From positions 186,001 through 250,000 of the forward strand of contig NZ_JAKGTQ010000001.1 in assembly GCF_021568285.1 (NCBI RefSeq): a DNA stretch of 64,000 nucleotides. Direction: 5' to 3'. Shown piece after piece: positions 35,683 through 44,024 of the stretch. The first letter of the stretch is position 1, and every line of letters starts with the position of its first letter. The DNA comes from Rheinheimera sp. UJ63 (GTDB lineage Bacteria > Pseudomonadota > Gammaproteobacteria > Enterobacterales > Alteromonadaceae). The position numbers and the translations under genes are program-made. A model generated the notes under the pieces. It was not told the DNA's origin. It was given only the letters and a program-made list of their open reading frames with translations, and made no database searches.

Positions 35683-36165
35683 TCAATCGCGAAAGTTGGT
35701 AAATTGAAAAGCTTGCTCTAATTCAGCTGCACGCACCGCCGCGATAGCTTCTTGTAAATCATCGCGCTTTTTACCAGTAACGCGCACTTGATCGCCTTGA
35801 ATAGCGGCTTGCACTTTTAACTTATTGTCTTTAATCAATTTAACCAACTTTTTCGCCATATCCGTTTCGATACCTTGGCGCAGCGATAACGCTAAACTGT
35901 AGGTTTTACCCGAGTGCACCACATCGCCTTCTTTAAAAGAGCGCACATCTAGATTGCGTTTCACCGCTTTGGCAAAAAAGATTTCGAGCATTTGCTGTAA
36001 CTGAAACTCTGCCTCAGCCACCATGTTAATTTGTTTATCTTTGAGGGTAAATTCAGCATTTACGCCGCGAAAATCAAAACGCGTTTGTAATTCACGGTTA
36101 GCATTATCAACCGCATTTAGTACCTCTTGCTGGTCAACTTCAGAAACTATATCAAAAGCGGGCAT
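35683..36165 (-). CDS. yajQ: YajQ family cyclic di-GMP-binding protein
   Basis: This 160-aa protein of the UPF0234/YajQ family has the standard start [20 protein letters not shown] and a tandem ferredoxin-like fold. [28 protein letters not shown] and [20 protein letters not shown] match well. Some members bind cyclic di-GMP and act as transcription co-regulators; others bind nucleic acids. It is a single-gene unit, read away from the VanZ gene, and is followed by a strong terminator. Length is normal. Confidence 0.95.
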   Translation of the reverse strand: MPAFDIVSEVDQQEVLNAVDNANRELQTRFDFRGVNAEFTLKDKQINMVAEAEFQLQQMLEIFFAKAVKRNLDVRSFKEGDVVHSGKTYSLALSLRQGIETDMAKKLVKLIKDNKLKVQAAIQGDQVRVTGKKRDDLQEAIAAVRAAELEQAFQFTNFRD

Positions 36166-36248
36166 CTTGCTCTCCTATCTCGGTCTATGCTGGTGATTAT
36201 AACCAGAAAACTGCTACAATCCGAGCCCCATTTATCGGAGATGAGAAC

Positions 36249-36620
36249 GTGCCGCAATCGTTTTATCGCTTTTTGTTTTTATTATGTCTGCTGTTAGCCA
36301 CTTTTGGCTTTATGGCCGAGATTAACGGCCACAAGCTTGCTGGCGAGTTGTCTTTTTTTAAAATTGAAAATCTCGATAAAGTGGCCCATTTTGGTATTTT
36401 CTTTGTACTCAGTGGCTTAATTTGGAAAGGCTTTCGAGCAGTGTTTTGGAAGATTCTACTTTTACTGGCAATCTATGGCGCCTTAATTGAAGTGATACAA
36501 GAAAACTATACGCGACGCACTGGCGATTTTTGGGATTGGGTAGCTGATATGGCTGGGGTTTTAACCTTTTTTGTTGTGCGTAAACTGTGGCATTTATGGC
36601 GACCACGCAGCAAGCGTTAA
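36249..36620 (+). CDS. VanZ family membrane protein
   Basis: This 123-aa protein has four hydrophobic segments and matches the VanZ-like family: conserved DKVAHFGIFFVLSG near residues 39-52, and the later RTGDFWDWVADMAGV stretch. VanZ proteins are linked with teicoplanin resistance in Gram-positives, but the role in gammaproteobacteria is unknown. The start is a GTG at 36249 with a GGAG element eight bases upstream. Its end overlaps the start of the next gene by 25 bases. Confidence 0.85.
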   Translation: MPQSFYRFLFLLCLLLATFGFMAEINGHKLAGELSFFKIENLDKVAHFGIFFVLSGLIWKGFRAVFWKILLLLAIYGALIEVIQENYTRRTGDFWDWVADMAGVLTFFVVRKLWHLWRPRSKR

Positions 36621-37486
36621 ACTGGACCGTCGTTGGCCAAGGCGCTATTGGCCTGCTTGCTGCCTGTCGTTGGCAACAGGCTAATACGCCAGTACGTTTG
36701 TGGTTGCGTCAACCTAAATTGTTAAGCGTGCGCTTTTTGGCGCTAGATCACACCGAGCAACAATGCCATTTTCAAGCGGCAGTCTCCCCCATCCATGCCT
36801 TGTTTTTACCGGTAAAAGCCTATGCCGTTACCGAGGCCTTAGCCCAACTACAACCTCATCTCACTGACAACGCCCAAATTGTCGTTTCCCATAATGGTAT
36901 GCCAGACCTTGCGGCATTGCGGCAATTTGCACGGGCTAAGCAAGGGATCTGGTTTTTAACGACTAGCCATGGTGCCTTACGACAAGCAGAGCAGATCCGC
37001 CATACTGGCCAAGGTAAAAGTATGCTCAGCCCACTGAATGAGGCCGCGAGTGCACAACGCAAAGCCGTTTTCACGGCTTTAAATCAGGCTTTAGGCCCGT
37101 TAACTGTCACCGAGAATATCATAGCGGCTTTATGGCAAAAGCTGGCGATTAATGCGGCTATTAACCCGCTCACTGCAGTGTTAAATTGTAAAAATGGTGC
37201 TTTAGCGGCGGCAGAGCATCAACCTCAATTGCAGCAAATTGTCAGCGAAGTCTGTCAGCTGGCGTCGCTTGAACAGATTGATTTGCCGTTTGCGGCAACC
37301 TTTGCGCAAGTGCAACAGGTGATCACCGCGACGGCCAATAACTATTCATCAATGCAGCAAGATCATTACCATGGCCGCCCCACCGAGCTTAGCGTGATCA
37401 CCGGCTTTATTGTCGCCACGGCGGCAAAACATCAGCTAGCGGTTCCGGCCAATCAAGCGCTATGGCAAGCGCTGCAAGATAATTAA
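36596..37486 (+). CDS. panE: 2-dehydropantoate 2-reductase (PanE/ApbA family)
   Basis: This 296-aa protein reduces ketopantoate to pantoate with NADPH, a step of coenzyme A synthesis. The N-terminal dinucleotide motif is VVGQGAIGLLAA, a variant of GxGxxG. The catalytic Lys/Asn/Ser region is in LWQKLAINAAINPLTAVL, and the C-terminal LSVITGFIVATAAKH with the Glu of RPTEL fits the PanE substrate site. The ATG at 36596 lies inside the VanZ gene. Its stop overlaps the thiI stop tail to tail. The conserved yajQ-panE-thiI neighbourhood supports the call, although the reductase could act on a related 2-keto acid. Confidence 0.87.
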   Translation: MATTQQALNWTVVGQGAIGLLAACRWQQANTPVRLWLRQPKLLSVRFLALDHTEQQCHFQAAVSPIHALFLPVKAYAVTEALAQLQPHLTDNAQIVVSHNGMPDLAALRQFARAKQGIWFLTTSHGALRQAEQIRHTGQGKSMLSPLNEAASAQRKAVFTALNQALGPLTVTENIIAALWQKLAINAAINPLTAVLNCKNGALAAAEHQPQLQQIVSEVCQLASLEQIDLPFAATFAQVQQVITATANNYSSMQQDHYHGRPTELSVITGFIVATAAKHQLAVPANQALWQALQDN

Positions 37487-38940
37487 GGCCGATACACTGC
37501 AACATTGTTAAATCCCATCTCTTGCAGCAATAAAGCCTGCAAACGACTCATCACGCCACGTTCACAATAACAGTAATATTGCTGTTGCTGATCTAACTGT
37601 GCAAACGCCGTGGCTAAACGGTAAAACGGAATGGTCAGTACCTGATGCTGCTGTAATTGCAGTGGCCGCGCGTCGACTTCGTCGTGACTGCGAATATCTA
37701 ACACGATCGCGTTAGCCGGTAATATCGCCTCGGTAGCGATAACACCCGCTTGTTGTTCTGCTTGATATTCAACGGTTCGAATATCGAGGATTTTAGCTTG
37801 CTCAATGGCTTGATTTATCCTGCGCGGATCGAGCTGTGCTTCGGCTGTGATGACCTCGCTGAGGATGGCATTCACCGTCGGATTTTGTGAAATCACGCCA
37901 CAATATTCCGGCATACTTCCCGCCAACTCGGCCACACCAATTTGTCGTGCTAAATCCACAATATCTTGTTTGTCATGATAAATAAGCGGCCGTAAAACTA
38001 AGCTGGGGCTCGCTTGATCGATCACGGCCAAGTTAGCCAGAGTTTGACTTGCAACCTGGCCAATACTCTCACCGGTGACCACTGCCGAGATCCCAAGCTT
38101 TTCAGCCATAGCGCTGGCCACCTGCATCATCAGGCGTTTTAAAACGACCCCCATTAACCCCGTGGGTACATGTTCCAAAATATCTGCCACAACGGGGGCA
38201 AAGTCGACACTGACAAACTTCACCCGATGCGAGGCCGCATAGGTTTTCCATAGATAAAAGGCGATTTCGCGCACACCGTTCTCATGTGCTGCACCGCCTA
38301 AATTAAAGAACAGATAATGCGTGCGTAAACCCTTGCGGATCATTAAATAACTGGCAACAGCCGAATCAAAGCCGCCCGAGATCAACGACAAGGCATCCGA
38401 TTGCGATGGGATCGGTAAGCCGCCCATGCCTGAAAAGCTCTCGGTGACCAGTAAAAATTGCTGCTGTTTAATCTCTAATTTAATCTCTAAGTCAGGCTGC
38501 TTTAATTGCACTCGCGCGCTATTGACTAATTGGTTTAAGCCGCCACCAATATAACGCTCGGCGTCGAGTGAACTAAATTCATGTTCCCCTTGGCGTCTCA
38601 CCCTAACACAAAAGCTTTTGTTGATAATTTGCGATTGATAAACCGCCGCAACTTGTTGGAATAGATCGGCTAAATCAGTGAACTGGCGCGTTTGCATCTG
38701 AGCAAAGGCCACAATGCCGGGAATACATTTTAAACGTGTAATTAATTCTTGGCGCCAAGCGCTCGTCTCGTATTGGCTAGTGACCGTTAGGTGGTCAAAA
38801 TAACCGGTGACTTTCACTTTATGCGGCAGATGTTTTAGTAAGGTTCTGAGATTCTGCTCCACCAGCAACGTTTGACGCTTGCGCACCGACTTACTTTTGA
38901 TGGCGATTTCAGGATGCAACTTAATAATAAATTCGAGCAT
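37483..38940 (-). CDS. thiI: tRNA 4-thiouridine synthetase ThiI, with rhodanese domain
   Basis: This 485-aa protein transfers sulfur to uridine 8 of tRNA and to ThiS for thiamine thiazole. A THUMP domain (about 55-165) is followed by the ATP pyrophosphatase domain with the P-loop SGGFDSAVASYLMIRKG. The C-terminal rhodanese domain (about 390-485) carries the active Cys in CYCERGVMS. The other essential Cys, partner of the disulfide, is seen in PEYCGVISQNP. Together these match the long gammaproteobacterial ThiI. It lies alone on the minus strand, convergent with panE and downstream of the pomAB terminator. Confidence 0.95.
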   Translation of the reverse strand: MLEFIIKLHPEIAIKSKSVRKRQTLLVEQNLRTLLKHLPHKVKVTGYFDHLTVTSQYETSAWRQELITRLKCIPGIVAFAQMQTRQFTDLADLFQQVAAVYQSQIINKSFCVRVRRQGEHEFSSLDAERYIGGGLNQLVNSARVQLKQPDLEIKLEIKQQQFLLVTESFSGMGGLPIPSQSDALSLISGGFDSAVASYLMIRKGLRTHYLFFNLGGAAHENGVREIAFYLWKTYAASHRVKFVSVDFAPVVADILEHVPTGLMGVVLKRLMMQVASAMAEKLGISAVVTGESIGQVASQTLANLAVIDQASPSLVLRPLIYHDKQDIVDLARQIGVAELAGSMPEYCGVISQNPTVNAILSEVITAEAQLDPRRINQAIEQAKILDIRTVEYQAEQQAGVIATEAILPANAIVLDIRSHDEVDARPLQLQQHQVLTIPFYRLATAFAQLDQQQQYYCYCERGVMSRLQALLLQEMGFNNVAVYRP

Positions 38941-38986
38941 GATGGGCGCATTTAGCTAACAATGTTGCGCATTATAACCAAGCGTA

Positions 38987-39018
38987 ACAAAAACGCCTAA
39001 TCAAGCGATTAGGCGTTT
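38987..39018 (-). terminator. Rho-independent terminator of pomAB
   Basis: AAACGCCTAATC (38991-39002) pairs perfectly with GATTAGGCGTTT (39007-39018) around an AAGC loop. Read on the minus strand it ends in TTTTTGTT. It lies a few bases after the pomB stop at 39025. Confidence 0.88.
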
Positions 39019-39024
39019 GCTGAC

Positions 39025-39975
39025 TTAAGGATTCGCTGCCGGTTCAAAACTGATCGGATCAGACACCTTCGGCTTGCCCTGCATAATCGAGATTTCGACA
39101 CGCCGGTTACGCCGACGATTCAGCTCACTATTGTTTGGCATCAAGGGGCGAGTATCAGCATGCCCTACCACGACAATGCGGTTTCGATCAAAGCCCGGCG
39201 CGGCAATTAAGGCGGTGGCCACTGAAACGGCTCGCTTAGCCGATAAATCCCAGTTGTTGGCATGTAACTCATCACCCACCTGAAAATCATCGGTATGCCC
39301 ACTGACGGTGATTTCACCGGGAATATCATTGAGCATCACCCCAATTTGCCGCACTATCGGGATAAAGCGCGGCTGTAAAAAAGAAGAGCCCGACGGGAAA
39401 GAGCCATTTTCGCGGATACGAATAATGATTTGCTGCCCCAATGATTCTAACTCCACTGCGCCGTCAACGATTTGTTGCTCCAGCTCTTCAGCTAGCTTCT
39501 TCACCGTTTCATTAACCTGCTCTTGGGCGGCTTCTGCGGCAGCGGCCGCTTTGGCATCGGCGGCTTCTTGGTCCTCAGCATTTAATGCCGATTGACCACC
39601 GGTTTGATCATCGCGTTGATCTTGGCGCCCACCGGCAGAGTCTTCTTCACCCGCTTGAAATTCAATGACTTGCTGGGTCATTTCCATGGTTTGCTGCTGG
39701 ATCGTTTCAATTGGCGTGGGATCAGGCCGCCCAGGGCGAAACTCCATGGCAATAACACTGGTTCCCTTCGGGATATCATCCACTTCAATTTTATTTTGCA
39801 CACCAAAGGCAAACTTCATAGAGCCGGCAATTTGTTTAAACTTCAACACGTCCATTTCAGAAAATGCTAATAACAACACGAAGAAGCACATCAAAAGCGC
39901 CATTAAATCAGCAAAGGTTCCCATATAAGCGGGTAACCCAGGCGGTGGGCATTTGCATTCTTCTTCGTCACTCAT
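39025..39975 (-). CDS. pomB: Sodium-driven flagellar motor stator protein PomB
   Basis: This 316-aa stator B subunit couples ion flow to flagellar rotation. A single N-terminal transmembrane helix (about 21-42) carries the ion-binding Asp23 in YMGTFADLMALLMCFF. After a long Gln/Glu/Ala-rich linker (about 95-170) comes an OmpA-like peptidoglycan-binding domain (about 185-300) with VSGHTDDFQ and NRRRNRRVEIS. The CKCPPPGLPAYMGTFADLM wording matches PomB of Vibrio and Shewanella, so Na+ use is likely but H+ cannot be excluded. It overlaps pomA by four bases (ATGA). Confidence 0.92.
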   Translation of the reverse strand: MSDEEECKCPPPGLPAYMGTFADLMALLMCFFVLLLAFSEMDVLKFKQIAGSMKFAFGVQNKIEVDDIPKGTSVIAMEFRPGRPDPTPIETIQQQTMEMTQQVIEFQAGEEDSAGGRQDQRDDQTGGQSALNAEDQEAADAKAAAAAEAAQEQVNETVKKLAEELEQQIVDGAVELESLGQQIIIRIRENGSFPSGSSFLQPRFIPIVRQIGVMLNDIPGEITVSGHTDDFQVGDELHANNWDLSAKRAVSVATALIAAPGFDRNRIVVVGHADTRPLMPNNSELNRRRNRRVEISIMQGKPKVSDPISFEPAANP

Positions 39976-40742
39976 GCCGCCTCTCCTGCTACTTCGCGTT
40001 TATTTTGCGCTAAATAGTTACGTAAAATCCCTTCAATAACCTTTGGATTCTGCCCATCTTGAATGCCTAATACCGCATCTAAGATCAACATATTGTTCAG
40101 TTTTTCTTGCTGGTTGCGGATCGCTAATTTGTCGGCCAACGGAATGGCAATAACGTTGGCGACAAAGGCGCCATATAACGTCGTTAACAGTGCCACCGCC
40201 ATCGCCGGGCCGATGGCTTTAGGATCATCCATGTTAGATAACATCGCCACCAAACCAATCAAGGTACCGATCATCCCCATGGCCGGTGCGACGTCACCCA
40301 GACTACGAAAAATGGCAATAGCCGTTTCATGGCGCTTTTCGGTTAACGAAATATCCTTTTGCATGGTAGCTCGCACAACATCAGCGTCATGACCATCCAC
40401 CAGCATATTAATGCCTTTTTGCATAAAGCCATTGGGAATTTCAGCCTCCTCTAGGGCTAAAAAACCACCTTGACGGGCGGCACCACCTAATTGCACAGCG
40501 GTTTCAATCAGCTCTTCTGGTGATTCAATTTTAAACATAAAGGCTTTTGCCACGGCTTTACCCGCACCGAGAAATTGTGCCAACGTAAATTTAGACAGTA
40601 CAACAAATACCGAGCCACCAAATACAATGAGCACCGAGACCAAATCACCAAACATGCCGACGTCACCGCTACTGCTGATAAACATCGCCATTACAATAAA
40701 GCCAATTGCGCCAATCAATCCGATTAAGGTCGCTAAATCCAC
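39972..40742 (-). CDS. pomA: Sodium-driven flagellar motor stator protein PomA
   Basis: This 256-aa inner-membrane subunit with four transmembrane helices surrounds the ion channel with PomB. The first helices (DLATLIGLIGAIGFIVMAM) and the large cytosolic loop with charged residues contacting FliG are present. The conserved RSLGDVAPAMGMIGTLIGLVAML and AVALLTTLYGAFVANVIAIP segments match PomA/MotA. It is the first gene of the pair. A sigma-28-like promoter match lies at 40821-40847. The ribosome site GGAAGGAG is strong. Confidence 0.93.
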   Translation of the reverse strand: MDLATLIGLIGAIGFIVMAMFISSSGDVGMFGDLVSVLIVFGGSVFVVLSKFTLAQFLGAGKAVAKAFMFKIESPEELIETAVQLGGAARQGGFLALEEAEIPNGFMQKGINMLVDGHDADVVRATMQKDISLTEKRHETAIAIFRSLGDVAPAMGMIGTLIGLVAMLSNMDDPKAIGPAMAVALLTTLYGAFVANVIAIPLADKLAIRNQQEKLNNMLILDAVLGIQDGQNPKVIEGILRNYLAQNKREVAGEAA

Positions 40743-40820
40743 ATCCTACTCCTTCCAAAACAGTGCCGGGGCTGGCTTTTGAATCTTGATTTTAGTTATT
40801 TTATATCAGCTGCAAACTAG

Positions 40821-40847
40821 TTATCGACCTTAACTCTGAATCATTAA
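40821..40847 (-). promoter_or_regulatory. Candidate sigma-28 (FliA) promoter of pomAB
   Basis: On the minus strand TTAA (40847-40844) is followed after exactly 15 bases by GTCGATAA (40828-40821). The sigma-28 consensus is TAAA-N15-GCCGATAA, so each box has one mismatch. The start codon of pomA is about 80 bases downstream. A motor operon is a natural sigma-28 target. Confidence 0.4.
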
Positions 40848-40953
40848 GCAATAAATCAGCAAAGAATACCAATTTAGTCGTTACTATACGCAATTTCATT
40901 GACCATAATAGCCTGCTACGATAAGGTTGCGCACAGTTTTTTTGGGGAATAAT

Positions 40954-41196
40954 ATGAGTAAAAAATCTGCAGACCCAGGCCAATTTGAACAATCCATCCA
41001 AGAACTCGAACACATCGTCCAACAATTGGAACAGGGTGAGCTGTCGTTAGAGCAAGCCCTAGGCCAATTTGAGCGTGGGATCAGTTTGGTCAAACACAGT
41101 CAGCAGCAACTGCACGCTGCGGAACAAAAAGTCCAGATTTTGTTGCAACAACAACCTGAACCTCTGCAGCCGTTTGAGCCGCAAACAGGAGACTAA
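40954..41196 (+). CDS. xseB: Exodeoxyribonuclease VII small subunit XseB
   Basis: This 80-aa protein is the helical small subunit of exonuclease VII, which degrades single-stranded DNA from both ends. The family segment [20 protein letters not shown] and the following [16 protein letters not shown] are unmistakable. I chose the ATG at 40954 with GGGGAAT upstream. The large subunit XseA is not in the window, as usual. It heads the conserved xseB-ispA-dxs operon; ispA starts two bases after its stop. Confidence 0.94.
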   Translation: MSKKSADPGQFEQSIQELEHIVQQLEQGELSLEQALGQFERGISLVKHSQQQLHAAEQKVQILLQQQPEPLQPFEPQTGD

Positions 41197-41198
41197 CC

Positions 41199-42086
41199 TT
41201 GGCCCCAACCAGTCTATCGCTATTTCAGCAGCGGGTGGAACAACAACTGCAACAGGCGCTTACCACAACAGTTCCAACGAACTTTTTGTTGCATGACGCC
41301 ATGGCTTACAGTTTATTGCTGGGTGGCAAACGGGTTCGACCTTTTCTGGTTTATAGCCTAGGTCAAATGTTAGGTGCCAAACTGGCTGATCTCGATGCCC
41401 CAGCAGTGGCCATTGAAGCGATCCACAGTTATTCATTAATTCATGACGACTTGCCGGCCATGGATAACGACGATTTGCGCCGCGGCAAACCTACTTGCCA
41501 TAAAGCTTATAATGAAGCCACGGCGATTTTAGCCGGAGATGCACTGCAAGCTTTTGCTTTTGAGCTATTGAGCAGTCATGATTACCAACAGGTTTGCCCG
41601 CGTAGGCAGGTGTTAATGGTGAAAACGCTGGCACAAGCAGCGGGTGCCACCGGCATGTGTGCCGGCCAAGCGATAGACTTGGCACAAACCAATCAAAAAA
41701 TCACTTTAGAGAAATTAGAGTTAATGCATCGTTTAAAAACGGGTGCATTAATTGAAAGCACAGTTAAACTAGCCTATTACGCCAGCCCGGTAGAAGATGA
41801 ACAGATCCTGCTGGATTTGTTAAAGTTTGCCAGTGCGCTGGGTTTGGCCTTTCAAGTGCAGGACGATATTCTGGACATTGAAAGCGACACGGCCACTTTA
41901 GGAAAAACACAGGGTTCTGATCTTAAAGCCAACAAAGCTACGTATCCGGCCTTACTGGGGCTTGCCGGTGCCAAAGATAAAGCGGCACAACTTTATCAAG
42001 AAGCCCTTGCCGCACTCGAACGGCTACCCTACGATACGGCTGAGCTTGCACGCTTTGCCCACTATATTATTGCCAGAAAGTTTTAA
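41199..42086 (+). CDS. ispA: Farnesyl diphosphate synthase IspA
   Basis: This 295-aa prenyltransferase condenses DMAPP with two IPP to form farnesyl diphosphate in the cytosol. The first Asp-rich motif is HDDLPAMDNDD (with the RRGKPTCHK continuation) and the second is FQVQDDILD. LLGGKRVRPFLVYS is typical. The start is a TTG at 41199, with AGGAG at 41187-41191 seven bases before it; the next ATG is too far inside the conserved N-terminus. It lies between xseB and dxs in one operon and supplies quinone and carrier-lipid precursors. Confidence 0.95.
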   Translation: MAPTSLSLFQQRVEQQLQQALTTTVPTNFLLHDAMAYSLLLGGKRVRPFLVYSLGQMLGAKLADLDAPAVAIEAIHSYSLIHDDLPAMDNDDLRRGKPTCHKAYNEATAILAGDALQAFAFELLSSHDYQQVCPRRQVLMVKTLAQAAGATGMCAGQAIDLAQTNQKITLEKLELMHRLKTGALIESTVKLAYYASPVEDEQILLDLLKFASALGLAFQVQDDILDIESDTATLGKTQGSDLKANKATYPALLGLAGAKDKAAQLYQEALAALERLPYDTAELARFAHYIIARKF

Positions 42087-42100
42087 CATAGGCATTTGTT

Positions 42101-43969
42101 ATGCAAATTGATATGACGGAATATCCACTGTTAACTAAGGCTAATTTGCCCGATGAGCTTCGGCAATTACCTCAGGAAACCTTACCCCAACTGAGCCATG
42201 AACTGCGGCAGTTTTTATTAAAAACCGTTAGCCAAAGTAGTGGTCATTTTGCCTCAGGTTTAGGTGCCGTCGAACTGACTGTTGCCCTGCATTATGTTTA
42301 CAACACGCCTTTTGATCGGGTGATCTGGGATGTAGGCCATCAGGCTTACCCACACAAGATCCTCACGGGTCGTCGTCATCAAATGCACACCATCCGCCAA
42401 AAAGAAGGCCTGCACCCTTTTCCGTATCGGGAAGAAAGTGTCTATGACGTGTTATCGGTAGGCCACTCCAGTACTTCCATCAGCGCAGCCTTAGGCATGG
42501 CAGTGGCAGCACAACAAGCTAAGAATCAACGTAAAGTTGTTGCGGTTATCGGTGATGGCGCCATTACAGCAGGTATGGCATTTGAAGCCTTAAATCACGC
42601 AGGTGAAATTAAACCGGACATGCTAGTGATCTTAAATGACAATGAAATGTCTATTTCAGAGAACGTTGGCGCGTTAAACCAATACTTTGCCCGCATTTTA
42701 TCGGGCAGTTTTTATACTAGCTTGCGTGAGGGCGGCAAAAAAATCCTCAGCAACATGCCACCCTTACATCAGTTAGCCAGCCGCGCTGAAGAACATTTCA
42801 AAGGCATGGTAACACCCGGTACATTCTTTGAAGAGCTTGGCTTTAATTATATCGGCCCAATTGATGGTCACGATGTATTAGGCTTGGTCGATACCATTCG
42901 CAATATGCGCCAGCTTAAAGGCCCTCAGCTACTGCATATCGTCACGAAAAAAGGAAAGGGCTATGCCCCTGCCGAAGCCGATCCGATTGGTTATCATGCG
43001 GTCGCAAAATTTGATCCTGCGGCTAAAACGCAACCGGCCAAAAAAGCCAGTGCACCAACCTTTTCCAATGTATTTGGCCAGTGGATCTGCGATATGGCAG
43101 AGCAAGATGAGCGGCTACAAGGTATTACCCCTGCCATGCGAGAAGGTTCTGACTTAGTGGCGTTTTCAAAACGCTTTCCTAAGCGCTATTTTGATGTCGC
43201 CATCGCCGAACAACATGCGGTGACGCTGGCCGCAGGCATGGCCATTGAGGGCTTAAAACCGGTAGTGGCTATTTACTCGAGCTTTTTACAACGCGGTTAC
43301 GATCAACTGATCCACGATGTGGCGCTGCAACAATTAGATGTGTTGTTCGCCATTGACCGCGCAGGCATTGTAGGCGCTGACGGCCCAACTCACCAAGGTG
43401 CTTTTGATATCAGCTTTTTACGCTGCATTCCCAATATCACCATTATGGTGCCATCTAATGAAAATGAATGCCGGCAGATGCTTTATACCGGCTATCAACA
43501 TAACGGGGTGGCCGCCGTTCGCTATCCACGAGGTAGCGGTAACAACCAAGCGGCCGCAACAACGATGGAGTTATTACCACTGGGTAAAGCAAAAGTGGTA
43601 CAGCGCGGTAAAGAACTGGCTATCTTAGCCTTTGGTCCACTGCTTGGCGCCTGTGAGCAAGCGGCCAAAGCGCTTGGCGCCACCTTAGTTGATATGCGCT
43701 TTGTTAAGCCATTGGATACTGCACTGTTACAACAATTAGCCGTGGATCACCGTTACGTGATGACCGTTGAAGATAACGCCATTATGGGCGGTGCCGGCTC
43801 TGCGGTAAATGAGTACTTGGTGCAGCTACATTATCAAGGCCAGATCCTCAACCTAGGCTTACCAGATGAGTTTATTAAACACGGTACGCAACAAGAGATT
43901 TATCAAGAATTAGGCTTAGACAGTGCCGGTATTTTGGCACAAGCGCAGCGTTTATTAAAAGAAGAGTAG
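42101..43969 (+). CDS. dxs: 1-deoxy-D-xylulose-5-phosphate synthase Dxs
   Basis: This 622-aa thiamine-diphosphate enzyme joins pyruvate and glyceraldehyde 3-phosphate, the first step of the MEP isoprenoid pathway, and also feeds thiamine and pyridoxal synthesis. The N-terminal TPP-binding stretch [18 protein letters not shown] with the NDNEMSIS continuation, the catalytic domain [20 protein letters not shown], and the C-terminal transketolase domain (about 495-620) are present in order. [18 protein letters not shown]-type motif is close to the start. It is the last gene of xseB-ispA-dxs and starts 14 bases after ispA. Confidence 0.97.
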   Translation: MQIDMTEYPLLTKANLPDELRQLPQETLPQLSHELRQFLLKTVSQSSGHFASGLGAVELTVALHYVYNTPFDRVIWDVGHQAYPHKILTGRRHQMHTIRQKEGLHPFPYREESVYDVLSVGHSSTSISAALGMAVAAQQAKNQRKVVAVIGDGAITAGMAFEALNHAGEIKPDMLVILNDNEMSISENVGALNQYFARILSGSFYTSLREGGKKILSNMPPLHQLASRAEEHFKGMVTPGTFFEELGFNYIGPIDGHDVLGLVDTIRNMRQLKGPQLLHIVTKKGKGYAPAEADPIGYHAVAKFDPAAKTQPAKKASAPTFSNVFGQWICDMAEQDERLQGITPAMREGSDLVAFSKRFPKRYFDVAIAEQHAVTLAAGMAIEGLKPVVAIYSSFLQRGYDQLIHDVALQQLDVLFAIDRAGIVGADGPTHQGAFDISFLRCIPNITIMVPSNENECRQMLYTGYQHNGVAAVRYPRGSGNNQAAATTMELLPLGKAKVVQRGKELAILAFGPLLGACEQAAKALGATLVDMRFVKPLDTALLQQLAVDHRYVMTVEDNAIMGGAGSAVNEYLVQLHYQGQILNLGLPDEFIKHGTQQEIYQELGLDSAGILAQAQRLLKEE

Positions 43970-43982
43970 TCAGCGCTAGACA

Positions 43983-44011
43983 GGCGACACCCAAAACGCG
44001 GGTGTCGTCTT
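43983..44011 (+). terminator. Terminator-like hairpin after dxs
   Basis: GGCGACACCC (43983-43992) pairs with GGGTGTCGTC (44000-44009) around AAAACGC, with one G-T pair, followed by a short T-rich tail TTTG. It lies 13 bases after the dxs stop and just before the convergent 3' end of the propeller gene. Confidence 0.65.
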
Positions 44012-44024
44012 TGCTAGAGCCGTG

